NCBI GenBank assembly: GCA_947628785.1
Contig: CANRBE010000008.1
Span: 1 to 32,163, forward strand
Direction of reading: 5' to 3'
DNA length: 32,163 bases
DNA from: an uncultured Bacilli bacterium
GTDB taxonomy: Bacteria; Bacillota_I; Bacilli_A; RF39; UBA660
Positions within the stretch are counted from its first letter, which is position 1, and the number at the start of each line of letters is the position of its first letter. The notes beneath the pieces were generated by a model. It worked only from the letters and a program-made list of their open reading frames with translations, made no database searches and was not told the origin of the DNA. Of the stretch, positions 24,400 to 32,128 are shown in pieces. The translations under genes were made by a program, and so were the position numbers.

Positions 24400-25686
24400 A
24401 TGATACAAAAACCAAAAGGTACATATGATGTTTTTGGATTGATGGGACTAGAAGTAAGATATTTAGAAAAATTATTTGAAAGTATTATGGAAAAATATCA
24501 TTACCAATATATTAGAACACCTATATTTGAAGTAAGTAATTTATTTCATCGCACCGTTGGAGAAACTAGTGATATTGTCAGAAAAGAAACTTATGACTTT
24601 AAAGATAAAGGAAATCGCGATTTGACTTTAAGGCCAGAGGGAACAGCTGGAGTAGTAAGGAGTTTTATTGAAAATAAAATGTCATCTTATCCAAATCAAC
24701 CAGTTAAAACTTGGTATATAGGACCAATGTATCGTTATGAAAGACCACAAGCAGGAAGATTTAGAGAATTTTATCAGTTTGGGGTTGAAGTATTTGGTGA
24801 TACTGATAGTTATATGGATGCTGAAGTTATTAGTATTCCTGTTAATTATTTTAAAATGTTGGGTTTAAAAAATATTAAAGTTAAAATAAATTCTTTAGGT
24901 GATAGGGAATCTAAAGAAAATTATCGTAAGTCTTTATTAGATTATTTTAAACCATATTTAGATTCTTTATGTGATGATTGTAAGGAAAGATATATAAAAA
25001 ACCCTTTGCGGATTTTGGACTGTAAAATAGATAAAGATAAAGACTTTTTTAAAAAAGCTCCTAAAACTATTGATTATCTAAATGAAGAAAGTAAAAAACA
25101 TTTAGAAGATGTACTTAAATATTTAAAAGCTTTAGAGATTGATTATTCAGTTGATTCTAATATTGTAAGAGGACTTGATTATTATACCCATACTGTTTTT
25201 GAAGTAGAAGCTTTAATTCCTTCTTTAGGTAATCAAAATGTTTTATGTGGTGGGGGAAGATATGATAATTTAGTTAAAAGTCTTGATGGACCAGCTACTA
25301 AAGGAGTAGGATTTGCCCTTGGAATGGAAAGATTATTAGATGTCATTCATAATGAAAATATCAAGTTAGTTGATGATTTAGTAGATATATATGTCGTACC
25401 GATGAGTGAAAATACTAAAGAACAAGTAATTAGTTTAGTAAATTATTTAAGATTAAATGGATTTGTAGTTGAAACAGATTATTTAAATAGAAATTTAAAA
25501 GGTAATTTTAAACAAATTGATAGGTTAAATGTGAAATATATAATATTTGTTGGTGAAGATGAAATAAAAAATAAAAAAGTCAAAATAAAAGATAATCATA
25601 CTAAAGAAGAATACGAAATAGAATTTGATAAACTAATTGATTTTTTAGATGATTTAGAAGGGAGTAATTATGAAGAACATATTTAA
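24400..25686 (+). CDS. hisS: Histidyl-tRNA synthetase
   Basis: A class II aminoacyl-tRNA synthetase that charges tRNA-His, 428 residues, full length. Motif 1 region and the histidine-binding segments are visible: LTLRPEGTAGVVR, motif 2 MYRYERPQAGRFREFYQFGVE, the HisA-type motif RGLDYYTHTVFE and motif 3 GVGFALGMERLL. The C-terminal 90-100 residues form the anticodon-binding domain. AAAGGAGTTGAT ends 3 nt before the ATG. The end overlaps aspS by 17 bp. Control by the upstream T-box fits the gene order. Confidence 0.97.
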   Translation: MIQKPKGTYDVFGLMGLEVRYLEKLFESIMEKYHYQYIRTPIFEVSNLFHRTVGETSDIVRKETYDFKDKGNRDLTLRPEGTAGVVRSFIENKMSSYPNQPVKTWYIGPMYRYERPQAGRFREFYQFGVEVFGDTDSYMDAEVISIPVNYFKMLGLKNIKVKINSLGDRESKENYRKSLLDYFKPYLDSLCDDCKERYIKNPLRILDCKIDKDKDFFKKAPKTIDYLNEESKKHLEDVLKYLKALEIDYSVDSNIVRGLDYYTHTVFEVEALIPSLGNQNVLCGGGRYDNLVKSLDGPATKGVGFALGMERLLDVIHNENIKLVDDLVDIYVVPMSENTKEQVISLVNYLRLNGFVVETDYLNRNLKGNFKQIDRLNVKYIIFVGEDEIKNKKVKIKDNHTKEEYEIEFDKLIDFLDDLEGSNYEEHI

Positions 25687-27409
25687 TAATACTTTGTCTA
25701 AAAAAGACTTAAAAAAAGAAGTAACTTTATATGGATGGGTAGCTAAAAAAAGAAATTTAGGTGGAGTTATTTTTATCGATTTAAGAGATAGAAGTGGTAT
25801 TATTCAACTTTTAATAAAACCAGATAATTCAAATTATAAATTAGCTAGTTCTTTGAAAAATGAAAGTGTTATTAAAGTAAAAGGTATTGTTGCTTTAAGA
25901 GAAAAAGTAAATCCTAATTTAAAAACTGGAGAAATAGAAATTGAAGTTAGTGATTTAGTGTTATTAAATACTTCTAGTGATTTACCATTTGAAATTCAAG
26001 ATGATACAACTGCCTTAGAGGATACTAGATTAAAATATCGTTATCTAGATTTAAGAAGAAATTGTTTGAAAGAAAAAATTATTTTAAGACATAATATAGT
26101 TAAAACAATTAGAGATTATTTAAATAGTCAAGATTTTATTGAAATAGAAACACCAATTTTATGTAAATCCACACCTGAAGGAGCTAGAGATTATTTAGTA
26201 CCAAGTAGGGTAAATAAACATAAATTTTATGCTTTACCACAATCACCTCAAATATTTAAACAGTTATTAATGATAGGTGGTATGGAAAGGTATTATCAAG
26301 TAGCTAGATGTTTTAGAGATGAAGATTTAAGAGCAGATAGACAACCAGAATTTACTCAAATAGATATGGAAATGAGTTTTATTGAAGAAAGTGATATTCA
26401 AAATATTGTTGAAGGAATGATGAAAAGCATTTTTTCTAAAGTAAAAGGTATTGAACTTAAAACACCTTTTAAGAGAATGACTTATGATGAAGCAATGGAT
26501 AAATATGGAAGTGATAAACCTGATTTGAGGTTTGATTTACCTTTATATGATGTTTCGAATATCTTTAAAAATAGTGATTTTACGGTTTTTAAGGAAGCTT
26601 TAAAAGATGGGGTTATTAAATGTTTAGTTATTAATGATTCTAATAATTTAATTTCAAGAAAAAAAATAGATAAATATACAGAACTAGTTAAGGTATATAA
26701 AGCTTTAGGGTTAGCTTATTTAAAATATGATAATGGATGGAATAGTGGTATTTTTAAATTTTTAAAAGAAGATGAGTTAAAAGCTTTAAAAGATTTATTA
26801 AATATCAAAGATAAAGATGTTGTTTTCTTTGTTTGTGATAAGAAAAAAGTAGCTAATGTTGCCTTAGGAGAGTTAAGAAATAAATTAGCCCATGATTTTG
26901 ATTTGATTGATAATAATAAGTATTCGTTTTTATGGGTAACTGATTTTCCAGTTTTTGAATGGAGTGATGAAGAAAACAGATATATGGCTTGTCATCATCC
27001 ATTTACCTCTCCTAAAGATAGTGATGTTGATAAACTTTTAACGGATAAAGAACATTGTAAAGCTAAAGCTTATGATATTGTTTTAAATGGTTATGAAGTT
27101 GGGGGTGGAAGTATTAGGATTCATGATGCTTCTGTTCAACAAAAAATGTTTGAAGCCTTAGGTTTTACAAAAGAAGAAGCTTTAGAAAAATTTGGATTTT
27201 TTCTAGAAGCATTTGATTATGGAACTCCACCTCATGGAGGTTTAGCTTTAGGTTTAGAAAGATTAGTCATGATTTTGAGTGATACAACTAATATTAAGGA
27301 TGTTATAGCATTCCCTAAAACAGCTAGTGCATCTGATTTAATGAGTAAAGCTCCAAATGTAGTGGATGAAAAGCAATTAGATGATTTATATTTGAAATTA
27401 AAAAGCTAG
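25670..27409 (+). CDS. aspS: Aspartyl-tRNA synthetase (bacterial type)
   Basis: A class II synthetase charging tRNA-Asp, 579 residues. It has an N-terminal OB-fold anticodon-binding domain (about 1-110), a catalytic core with the PQSPQ(I)FKQLLM segment, motif 2 CFRDEDLRADRQPEFTQID, the bacterial GAD insertion domain (about 280-400), and motif 3 GLALGLERLVM near the C-terminus. The start lies 17 nt inside hisS behind AGAAGGGAG, and hisS-aspS is the usual Firmicute pair. A terminator overlaps its stop. Whether it is discriminating or also charges tRNA-Asn cannot be judged from here. Confidence 0.97.
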   Translation: MKNIFNNTLSKKDLKKEVTLYGWVAKKRNLGGVIFIDLRDRSGIIQLLIKPDNSNYKLASSLKNESVIKVKGIVALREKVNPNLKTGEIEIEVSDLVLLNTSSDLPFEIQDDTTALEDTRLKYRYLDLRRNCLKEKIILRHNIVKTIRDYLNSQDFIEIETPILCKSTPEGARDYLVPSRVNKHKFYALPQSPQIFKQLLMIGGMERYYQVARCFRDEDLRADRQPEFTQIDMEMSFIEESDIQNIVEGMMKSIFSKVKGIELKTPFKRMTYDEAMDKYGSDKPDLRFDLPLYDVSNIFKNSDFTVFKEALKDGVIKCLVINDSNNLISRKKIDKYTELVKVYKALGLAYLKYDNGWNSGIFKFLKEDELKALKDLLNIKDKDVVFFVCDKKKVANVALGELRNKLAHDFDLIDNNKYSFLWVTDFPVFEWSDEENRYMACHHPFTSPKDSDVDKLLTDKEHCKAKAYDIVLNGYEVGGGSIRIHDASVQQKMFEALGFTKEEALEKFGFFLEAFDYGTPPHGGLALGLERLVMILSDTTNIKDVIAFPKTASASDLMSKAPNVVDEKQLDDLYLKLKS

Positions 27410-27425
27410 ATTATCTAGTTTTTTT
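27401..27425 (+). terminator. Terminator of the T-box operon
   Basis: AAAAGCTAGA (27401-27410) and TCTAGTTTTT (27414-27423), with one G-U, form a hairpin merging into a T-run. The aspS stop lies in the left arm. Confidence 0.8.
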
Positions 27426-27464
27426 GATTTGTTTTTGATATACTTAACTAAGATAGGAGTAAAT

Positions 27465-27953
27465 ATGGACAGTGTAAATAATTTAAATAGAAAAAATCAA
27501 AGCTAAAAATCAAAACAAAAGCTTTGAAGAAATTAAAACTATTTGTATAAAAAAAGGGGGAACAAGTATATCTTCAACTATTATATTTGTAATTACAGTT
27601 ATTTTTATTTTAGTAGTAATATCTATTTTGGCCGTATTTATTTTATATAATCAGTTGAAAGATAAAAATAAATTTGCTAATGAAATAGATATTTATTCTT
27701 ATATTTCTAAACTAGAAGTAGAATTGATAAATTATTCTAAAACATCAAAACATATTACTGGAACTTGTTTTATTGATAATAACTATTAAAATGTAACAAT
27801 AATGAATCAAATGTTAATTTAAAGATTGATTTTGAACCTATTTTAGATTCAGGAACTTTAATAGTTGATAATGATACTGTTATCGAAGGAAAAGATTTAG
27901 TAATCGAAGATAAAATTTGTAATTATAAAAATAAAAAAGTAACATGTAACTAA
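27465..27953 (+). pseudogene. Broken single-TM, pilin-like secreted protein gene
   Basis: ATG at 27465 follows AGGAG (27455-27459) and a TATACT (27439-27444), so expression signals remain. The first frame stops after 13 codons. A shift at the A-run near 27490 opens a second frame with a basic stretch, then one long hydrophobic helix (SSTIIFVITVIFILVVISIL) followed by YNQLKDK and about 55 more residues. That frame stops at 27787-27789. A further shift gives a third frame ending CNYKNKKVTCN at 27953. Joined, the product would be about 160 residues. Its layout (short basic head, one helix, Cys-containing exterior) resembles type IV pseudopilins. I do not recognise a specific family. Two separate frameshifts make sequencing error less likely than decay, though both are at or near homopolymers. 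Confidence 0.6.
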
Positions 27954-28002
27954 ATAATATTGCTATTTTAATAAAAAAAGCTTAAAATTAATGATTATTT
28001 GG

Positions 28003-28031
28003 TTGTCAAGTAAAATAAATGGTGCTATAAT
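28003..28031 (+). promoter_or_regulatory. SigA promoter of rpsU
   Basis: TTGTCA (28003-28008), a 17-bp spacer, then a perfect TATAAT (28026-28031). Confidence 0.75.
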
Positions 28032-28064
28032 AATAGAAGTTAAACGGAAGGGAGGGATTATCAA

Positions 28065-28274
28065 ATGGCTATTGGTACAGGAGTATTAGTCCGTGAGGGA
28101 AAATTAGATGAAGCTTTACAAAATTTAAGAAAAAAGAATGCAAGAGATGGTTCTTCCAAAAAAGTCCGTGAACGAGAACAAGGTTATATGAAACCTGGCG
28201 CAAGAAGAAGAAAAGAAAAAGCAGAAAATACAAAAAACAGTCGTAAAAGAAATAAAAATAAAGATCGTTATTAA
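28065..28274 (+). CDS. rpsU: Small-subunit ribosomal protein bS21
   Basis: A 69-residue, very basic protein. The pattern GKLDEALQNLRKKNARDGSSKKVREREQGYMKPGARRRKEK is, in pieces, that of bS21 (an ExxLRR-like first helix, a RERE turn, then a KP..RRKRK tail). It sits on the 30S platform near the anti-Shine-Dalgarno and aids initiation. The segment before the first helix (MAIGTGVLV) and the Asn/Lys-rich tail make it slightly longer than the usual 57-60 residues. The start follows GGAGGGAT. It has its own strong promoter and a terminator just after the stop. In Bacillus rpsU is next to yqeY; here one gene intervenes. Confidence 0.88.
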   Translation: MAIGTGVLVREGKLDEALQNLRKKNARDGSSKKVREREQGYMKPGARRRKEKAENTKNSRKRNKNKDRY

Positions 28275-28286
28275 AACGATTTTTTC
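28264..28286 (+). terminator. Terminator of rpsU
   Basis: ATCGTT (28264-28269) pairs with AACGAT (28275-28280) over 5 nt, then a T-run. The left arm lies in the last codons of rpsU. Confidence 0.75.
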
Positions 28287-28331
28287 TTTACAAAAATAAA
28301 AAATAAAGTATAATAAATAAACGGTGGTTAA

Positions 28332-29939
28332 ATGAATGGGGATTTAAAAATAATCAAGAAAAAATATGGAGAAAAAATGGCTCATTTATGTCGAAATTTA
28401 TTTCCAAGTATTTTAGAAACTGAAGGAAAACTATCCGATATAATGTTAAAAACTTTTGATGAAAATCATGATTTGTATGAAGATATTGTAAATAATGAAT
28501 TAGTAGTACCTTTTAAAAATTATATTTATAGTTTACTTGATATAAAATTAGAAAGTATAAATACCTCCAAAACCGCTTGTGAACTTTTAGATATGGCAGG
28601 TTATACTTTATTTAAGTGTCTCACTGAACAAGATATCCAAAAATTTAAAAAATACTATTATAAAAGTGAAAAGCTATGTACTTTTAGAGGAGGAAGACTT
28701 AAAACAAACTATGTTTTTTTTGCCGTTAAAAAAGATGTTGATGAAATCAAAAGAAGTGATTTTAAAAACCCCAAAAGACAAGATAGATATGGAACAAGTG
28801 TTATAAGTATTCAATTTACTAAAGATAGTAATCATACCTTATCAATTAAAAATAGATACAATCATAGTGTTCAAAATCCAGATGCGACATTCTCTAATAA
28901 CTTAGATAATATAATACCTGGTTTAACTAATGCTTTTGAAAGAGATTATGAATTAAAACAAAAACATATTAATAAAACTACCTTTGAAATACCTAATTAT
29001 ATTTGTATCGAAGGAAAACACTATAAATATAATTATGAAATTAGTAATACTTATTATTGTCCTAATAATGTAGTAATAGAAAATTTTATGGTTAAAAAAT
29101 ATGATAAAGAAAAATATATATTGTTTGACTATTTTATCTTAGACTTAGTAAATAAAGACTTTGTTGATTCTTATATAAAAGATTCTTTTTTTGATACGAT
29201 AAAAAATATCAAAAAAATAAAAATTGAAAATAATAAAGAGGGTAAAAATATAATAATAACTACTGATTTAAAAGAAGATATTATTATAACTTTGAATAAA
29301 CAAAATAAAATAATTGGTTATAAAAATAATAATGTAACTGAAATATATATAAACTTTTTATATTATAATGACAGTATAAAAGATTTAGAACTTAATAAAG
29401 TAAAAAAAATATCATCTAATTTTTTAAGGTATAATAACAGTTTATTAAAATTATCCTTACCTAAAGTAAAGGAAATTGCGAATGATTTTTTAAGAGCAAA
29501 TCTTCATTTAAAAGAATTAAATTTACCTAGTTTAAAAATAGTATCTTGGGGTTTTTTAAGTTATAATTGTACTTTAGAAAAACTATCTTTACCTAATTTA
29601 GAAAGAATTGGTAGTTATTTTTTAAAGAGTAATGGCAAATTAAAAGAGATATATTTACCGAAAGCAAAAAAAGTAAGTTCATACTTTTTAAAATACAATA
29701 ACAGTTTAACTAGTTTGATATTACCAGAAGTTGTTAAAATAGATGAGGGGTTTATGATGCATAATGAATCACTTCTACTATTATATACTCCTAATTTAGA
29801 AACAACTTGGCATTCATTTTTAAAAGATAACAAAAATCTTAAATATTTTTATGCTCCTAAATTAAAATCATTAGGAGTAAATTGTTTAGAAAAAAATAAA
29901 AAAATAAAAAAACAAATTGTTAAACAATTAAAAAAATAA
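28332..29939 (+). CDS. BspA-like leucine-rich repeat protein with unusual N-terminal domain
   Basis: A 535-residue protein without signal peptide or membrane segment. Residues 1-215 form a soluble domain I cannot name; it contains TFRGGRLKTNYVFFAVKKD, then YGTSVISIQF and a strongly patterned NPDATFSNNLDNIIPGLT segment. I recall similar N-termini in other leucine-rich repeat proteins of uncultured gut Firmicutes, from memory only. Residues 349-524 are eight tandem 22-residue repeats of the type LxxLxLPxvxxIxxxFLxxNxx, as in BspA-like proteins. These usually mediate protein binding. The start follows GGTGG. The gene interrupts the common rpsU-yqeY pair. With no export signal it should be cytoplasmic unless secreted by an unrecognised route. 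Confidence 0.78.
   Translation: MNGDLKIIKKKYGEKMAHLCRNLFPSILETEGKLSDIMLKTFDENHDLYEDIVNNELVVPFKNYIYSLLDIKLESINTSKTACELLDMAGYTLFKCLTEQDIQKFKKYYYKSEKLCTFRGGRLKTNYVFFAVKKDVDEIKRSDFKNPKRQDRYGTSVISIQFTKDSNHTLSIKNRYNHSVQNPDATFSNNLDNIIPGLTNAFERDYELKQKHINKTTFEIPNYICIEGKHYKYNYEISNTYYCPNNVVIENFMVKKYDKEKYILFDYFILDLVNKDFVDSYIKDSFFDTIKNIKKIKIENNKEGKNIIITTDLKEDIIITLNKQNKIIGYKNNNVTEIYINFLYYNDSIKDLELNKVKKISSNFLRYNNSLLKLSLPKVKEIANDFLRANLHLKELNLPSLKIVSWGFLSYNCTLEKLSLPNLERIGSYFLKSNGKLKEIYLPKAKKVSSYFLKYNNSLTSLILPEVVKIDEGFMMHNESLLLLYTPNLETTWHSFLKDNKNLKYFYAPKLKSLGVNCLEKNKKIKKQIVKQLKK
29376..29903 (+). repeat. Eight tandem 66-bp leucine-rich repeat units
   Basis: Residues 349-524 of the preceding CDS divide without gaps into eight 22-residue units sharing LP at positions 6-7 in most units, FL at 16-17 and N at 20. 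The DNA period is 66 bp; units have diverged in sequence. Confidence 0.8.
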
Positions 29940-29976
29940 AATTATTATTAATAAAAATTATTTTAAAAAAATAATA

Positions 29977-30005
29977 TTGACAAGCTAAAATAAGCTTGTT
30001 ATATT
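29977..30005 (+). promoter_or_regulatory. yqeY promoter containing an operator-like palindrome
   Basis: TTGACA (29977-29982), a 17-bp spacer, then TATATT (30000-30005). The spacer holds an inverted repeat, ACAAGCT (29980-29986) and AGCTTGT (29993-29999), that starts in the -35 and ends at the base before the -10. No T-run follows, so a repressor site is likelier than a terminator. Confidence 0.65.
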
Positions 30006-30023
30006 GTTTATAGGAGGAATAAT

Positions 30024-30467
30024 ATGAGAGAACAAATACTAGAAGATTTAAAAACAGCTATGAAAAATCAAGATAAAGAATCATTAGCTGTAATAAGAAG
30101 TATTAAAGGAGCTATGCAGTTAGAAGAAATAGATAAAAAACATTTCTTAACTGATGATGAAGTAATTGATGTAATTAGTAAACAAATAAAAATAAGAAAG
30201 GAAGCTATCGAAGGAGCAGAAAAAGCTAGTAGAGATGATTTAAAAGAACAATCTTTAAAAGAAATAGAAATATTAAATAAATATATGCCTAAACAATTAA
30301 CTAAAGAAGAAGTTCAAAAAATAGTTGATGAAGTATTTGAAGAAATAAAACCAACATCCCTTGCTGATATGGGGAAAATTATGAAAGAAGTAACACCTAA
30401 AGTAAAAGGTAAAACAGATATGAAAGATTTAAGTATTTTAATAAGAAATAAACTTTCTAATTTATAA
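30024..30467 (+). CDS. yqeY: GatB/YqeY domain protein
   Basis: A 147-residue soluble helical protein of the GatB/YqeY family, related to the C-terminal tRNA-binding tail of the amidotransferase subunit GatB. Family sequence is clear: an LKTAMKNQDK start, the IRSIKGAMQLEEID block, IKIRKEAIEGAEKA, then LNKYMPKQL and the GKIMKEVTPKVKGKTDMKDLS end. Its molecular role is not established. It has a strong promoter with a palindrome in the spacer and an AGGAGG Shine-Dalgarno. It follows the leucine-rich repeat gene without a clear terminator between. Confidence 0.93.
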   Translation: MREQILEDLKTAMKNQDKESLAVIRSIKGAMQLEEIDKKHFLTDDEVIDVISKQIKIRKEAIEGAEKASRDDLKEQSLKEIEILNKYMPKQLTKEEVQKIVDEVFEEIKPTSLADMGKIMKEVTPKVKGKTDMKDLSILIRNKLSNL

Positions 30468-30500
30468 AACTAAACGACAAAAAAAGCAAAATGTTTAAGT

Positions 30501-30506
30501 TATACT
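30501..30506 (+). promoter_or_regulatory. -10 element of spoIIGA-sigE
   Basis: TATACT at 30501-30506 lacks a good -35 at normal spacing. AACGACAA (30473-30480) is, on the other strand, TTGTCGTT, a 6/8 match to the Spo0A box. This would suit a Spo0A-activated promoter as at Bacillus spoIIG, but the match is weak. Confidence 0.35.
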
Positions 30507-30521
30507 AAACAAGGTGATAAC

Positions 30522-31298
30522 ATGAAAATATATGTTGACCTTGTTTTTTTATTAAATTATTTTTTTGATTTTTTATTACTTTTACTAGTAGCTTACCAAC
30601 TAAAAAGAAATGTCAAAAAAATAAGATATTTAATTGGAGCTTTACTTGGAAGTATAAGTATATTTTTTCTATTTATACCACTAAATAGTCTAACTTTATT
30701 TTTCCTTAAAATAATAGTCAGTATTATTATGATTATAACTACCTTTGGTTTTAGAAATTTTTATTATACTTTAAAAAATCTTTTCTTTTTATATACAACT
30801 AGTATGGCTTTAGGAGGAATACTATACTTTTTAAATGTTCAATTTTCATACAAACAACAAGGACTAGTATTTTTTTATAAGGGACTTTCAATAAACGTTA
30901 TCTTTTTAATTATTTCATCTCCAATTATTTTATATTTATATGTAAAACAAATGAAGTCATTAAAAGACAAATATCAACATTATTACCGTGTTATAATATC
31001 TTACCACCAAAAGCAATATAATGTTATAGGATTTCTAGATACTGGAAATTTATTAGTTGACCCTTACTTTAAAAAACCAATTATTTTATTAAATGAAAAA
31101 ATAATAAATAATAACAATTATTTATTAGTGCCAATTCATACCGCAAGTGGAGATTCATTATTAAAATGTTTTAAAATAGATTGGGTTAAAGTAGAAGGAA
31201 AAATTAAGAAAAGAGATGTTTTAGTTGGTATAACCAAAATAAATATTGATGGAGTAGACTGTTTATTAAATACTAAAATGATGGGAGGAACTATATGA
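30522..31298 (+). CDS. spoIIGA: Pro-sigma-E processing protease SpoIIGA
   Basis: SpoIIGA is the membrane-bound aspartic protease that cleaves pro-SigE in the mother cell after septation. The 258-residue protein has five or so N-terminal membrane helices beginning MKIYVDLVFLLNYFFDFLLL. The C-terminal cytoplasmic domain has the active-site motif FLDTGN (Asp173) followed by LLVDPYFKKPI. AAGGTGAT (30511-30518) ends 3 nt before the ATG. It overlaps sigE by 4 bp (ATGA), the invariant order in spore formers, which strongly supports both assignments. Confidence 0.94.
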   Translation: MKIYVDLVFLLNYFFDFLLLLLVAYQLKRNVKKIRYLIGALLGSISIFFLFIPLNSLTLFFLKIIVSIIMIITTFGFRNFYYTLKNLFFLYTTSMALGGILYFLNVQFSYKQQGLVFFYKGLSINVIFLIISSPIILYLYVKQMKSLKDKYQHYYRVIISYHQKQYNVIGFLDTGNLLVDPYFKKPIILLNEKIINNNNYLLVPIHTASGDSLLKCFKIDWVKVEGKIKKRDVLVGITKINIDGVDCLLNTKMMGGTI

Positions 31299-31984
31299 TA
31301 GAATGGATAAAAAAAATAATCAGATTAATGCTTAATGATGGAGAATTATATTTTATTGGTAGTAGTGATAAATTACCAGAACCTTTATCAAAGGAAGAAG
31401 AATTAAAACTCGTTTTAAAAAGTCAAGATGGAGATATTAAAGCTAGAAATAAATTAATTGAACATAACTTAAGACTAGTAGTATTTCTAGCTAAAAAATA
31501 TGAAAATACCAATGTAGATTTAGAAGATTTAGTAAGTATTGGGACGATTGGACTTATTAAAGGGGTAAAGACATATAAATCTGATAAAAATATCAAATTA
31601 GCGACCTATGCTTCTCGTTGTATTGAAAATGAAATACTTATGTTTTTAAGAAAAAATAAAAAAAGAAAAGGAGAAGTATCATTTGAAGATAGTCTAAGTT
31701 ATGATGCGGAAGGTAATGAACTTCATTTAGAAGATGTTTTAGGAACTGATGCGGATATTGTAACTAAGGGAATAGAAGATGAAAATGACAAAAAACTTCT
31801 TCGAGAAGAAATAAAAAAACTAAAAGAAAGAGACCAAAAAATAATGATTTTAAGATATGGCTTATTTGGTTTTAAAGAAATGACTCAAAAAGAAGTAGCT
31901 AAAACTTTAGGGATAAGTCAGTCATATATATCTAGAATAGAAAAAAAAGTAATCAAAAAACTTAAAAGTATTGTTAAAATTTAA
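31295..31984 (+). CDS. sigE: Sporulation sigma factor SigE (pro-form)
   Basis: A 229-residue sigma-70-family factor for the mother-cell programme. The first 20 or so residues form an amphipathic pro-sequence (WIKKIIRLML) ahead of LYFIG, which lines up with the processing region of Bacillus pro-SigE. Region 2 contains NLRLVVFLAKKYENTNVDLEDL, in pieces, and the conserved IGLIKGVKTY and ATYASRCIENEILMFLR. Region 4 has QKEVAKTLGISQSYISRIEKK, split over its helix-turn-helix. The strong match around DVLGTDADI and the upstream spoIIGA separate it from SigK and SigF/G. No sigG follows; rpsB comes next. Confidence 0.96.
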   Translation: MIEWIKKIIRLMLNDGELYFIGSSDKLPEPLSKEEELKLVLKSQDGDIKARNKLIEHNLRLVVFLAKKYENTNVDLEDLVSIGTIGLIKGVKTYKSDKNIKLATYASRCIENEILMFLRKNKKRKGEVSFEDSLSYDAEGNELHLEDVLGTDADIVTKGIEDENDKKLLREEIKKLKERDQKIMILRYGLFGFKEMTQKEVAKTLGISQSYISRIEKKVIKKLKSIVKI

Positions 31985-31992
31985 AAAATACC

Positions 31993-32022
31993 TTGTTTTT
32001 TATATATTTTTTATGATACAAT
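31993..32022 (+). promoter_or_regulatory. Promoter of rpsB
   Basis: TTGTTT (31993-31998), an 18-bp spacer, then TACAAT (32017-32022) with an upstream TG at 32014-32015 giving an extended -10. The untranslated leader would be about 100 nt. Confidence 0.65.
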
Positions 32023-32054
32023 ACCTTTGGTTTTTTAAATACACACATTATGGA

Positions 32055-32090
32055 TTTTCTAATTCGAGTGCCAAATGGTGGATTAGGAAA
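32055..32090 (+). promoter_or_regulatory. Leader hairpin of rpsB, possible autoregulatory site
   Basis: TTTTCTAAT (32055-32063) pairs with ATTAGGAAA (32082-32090), with one G-U, enclosing a second small helix CC-AAAT-GG (32071-32078). No T-run follows, so it is not a terminator. Position in the leader of a ribosomal-protein gene suggests binding by S2 or an S2-containing complex, which is inference. Confidence 0.45.
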
Positions 32091-32128
32091 GATGAAGTAA
32101 TGGAGGAATAACAAAAGGAGGAATGAAT

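Noticed and set aside
29376-29903. 66-bp periodicity considered as a CRISPR-like or satellite array
   Set aside because: The period is fully explained by in-frame 22-residue leucine-rich repeats; there are no constant repeats with variable spacers.
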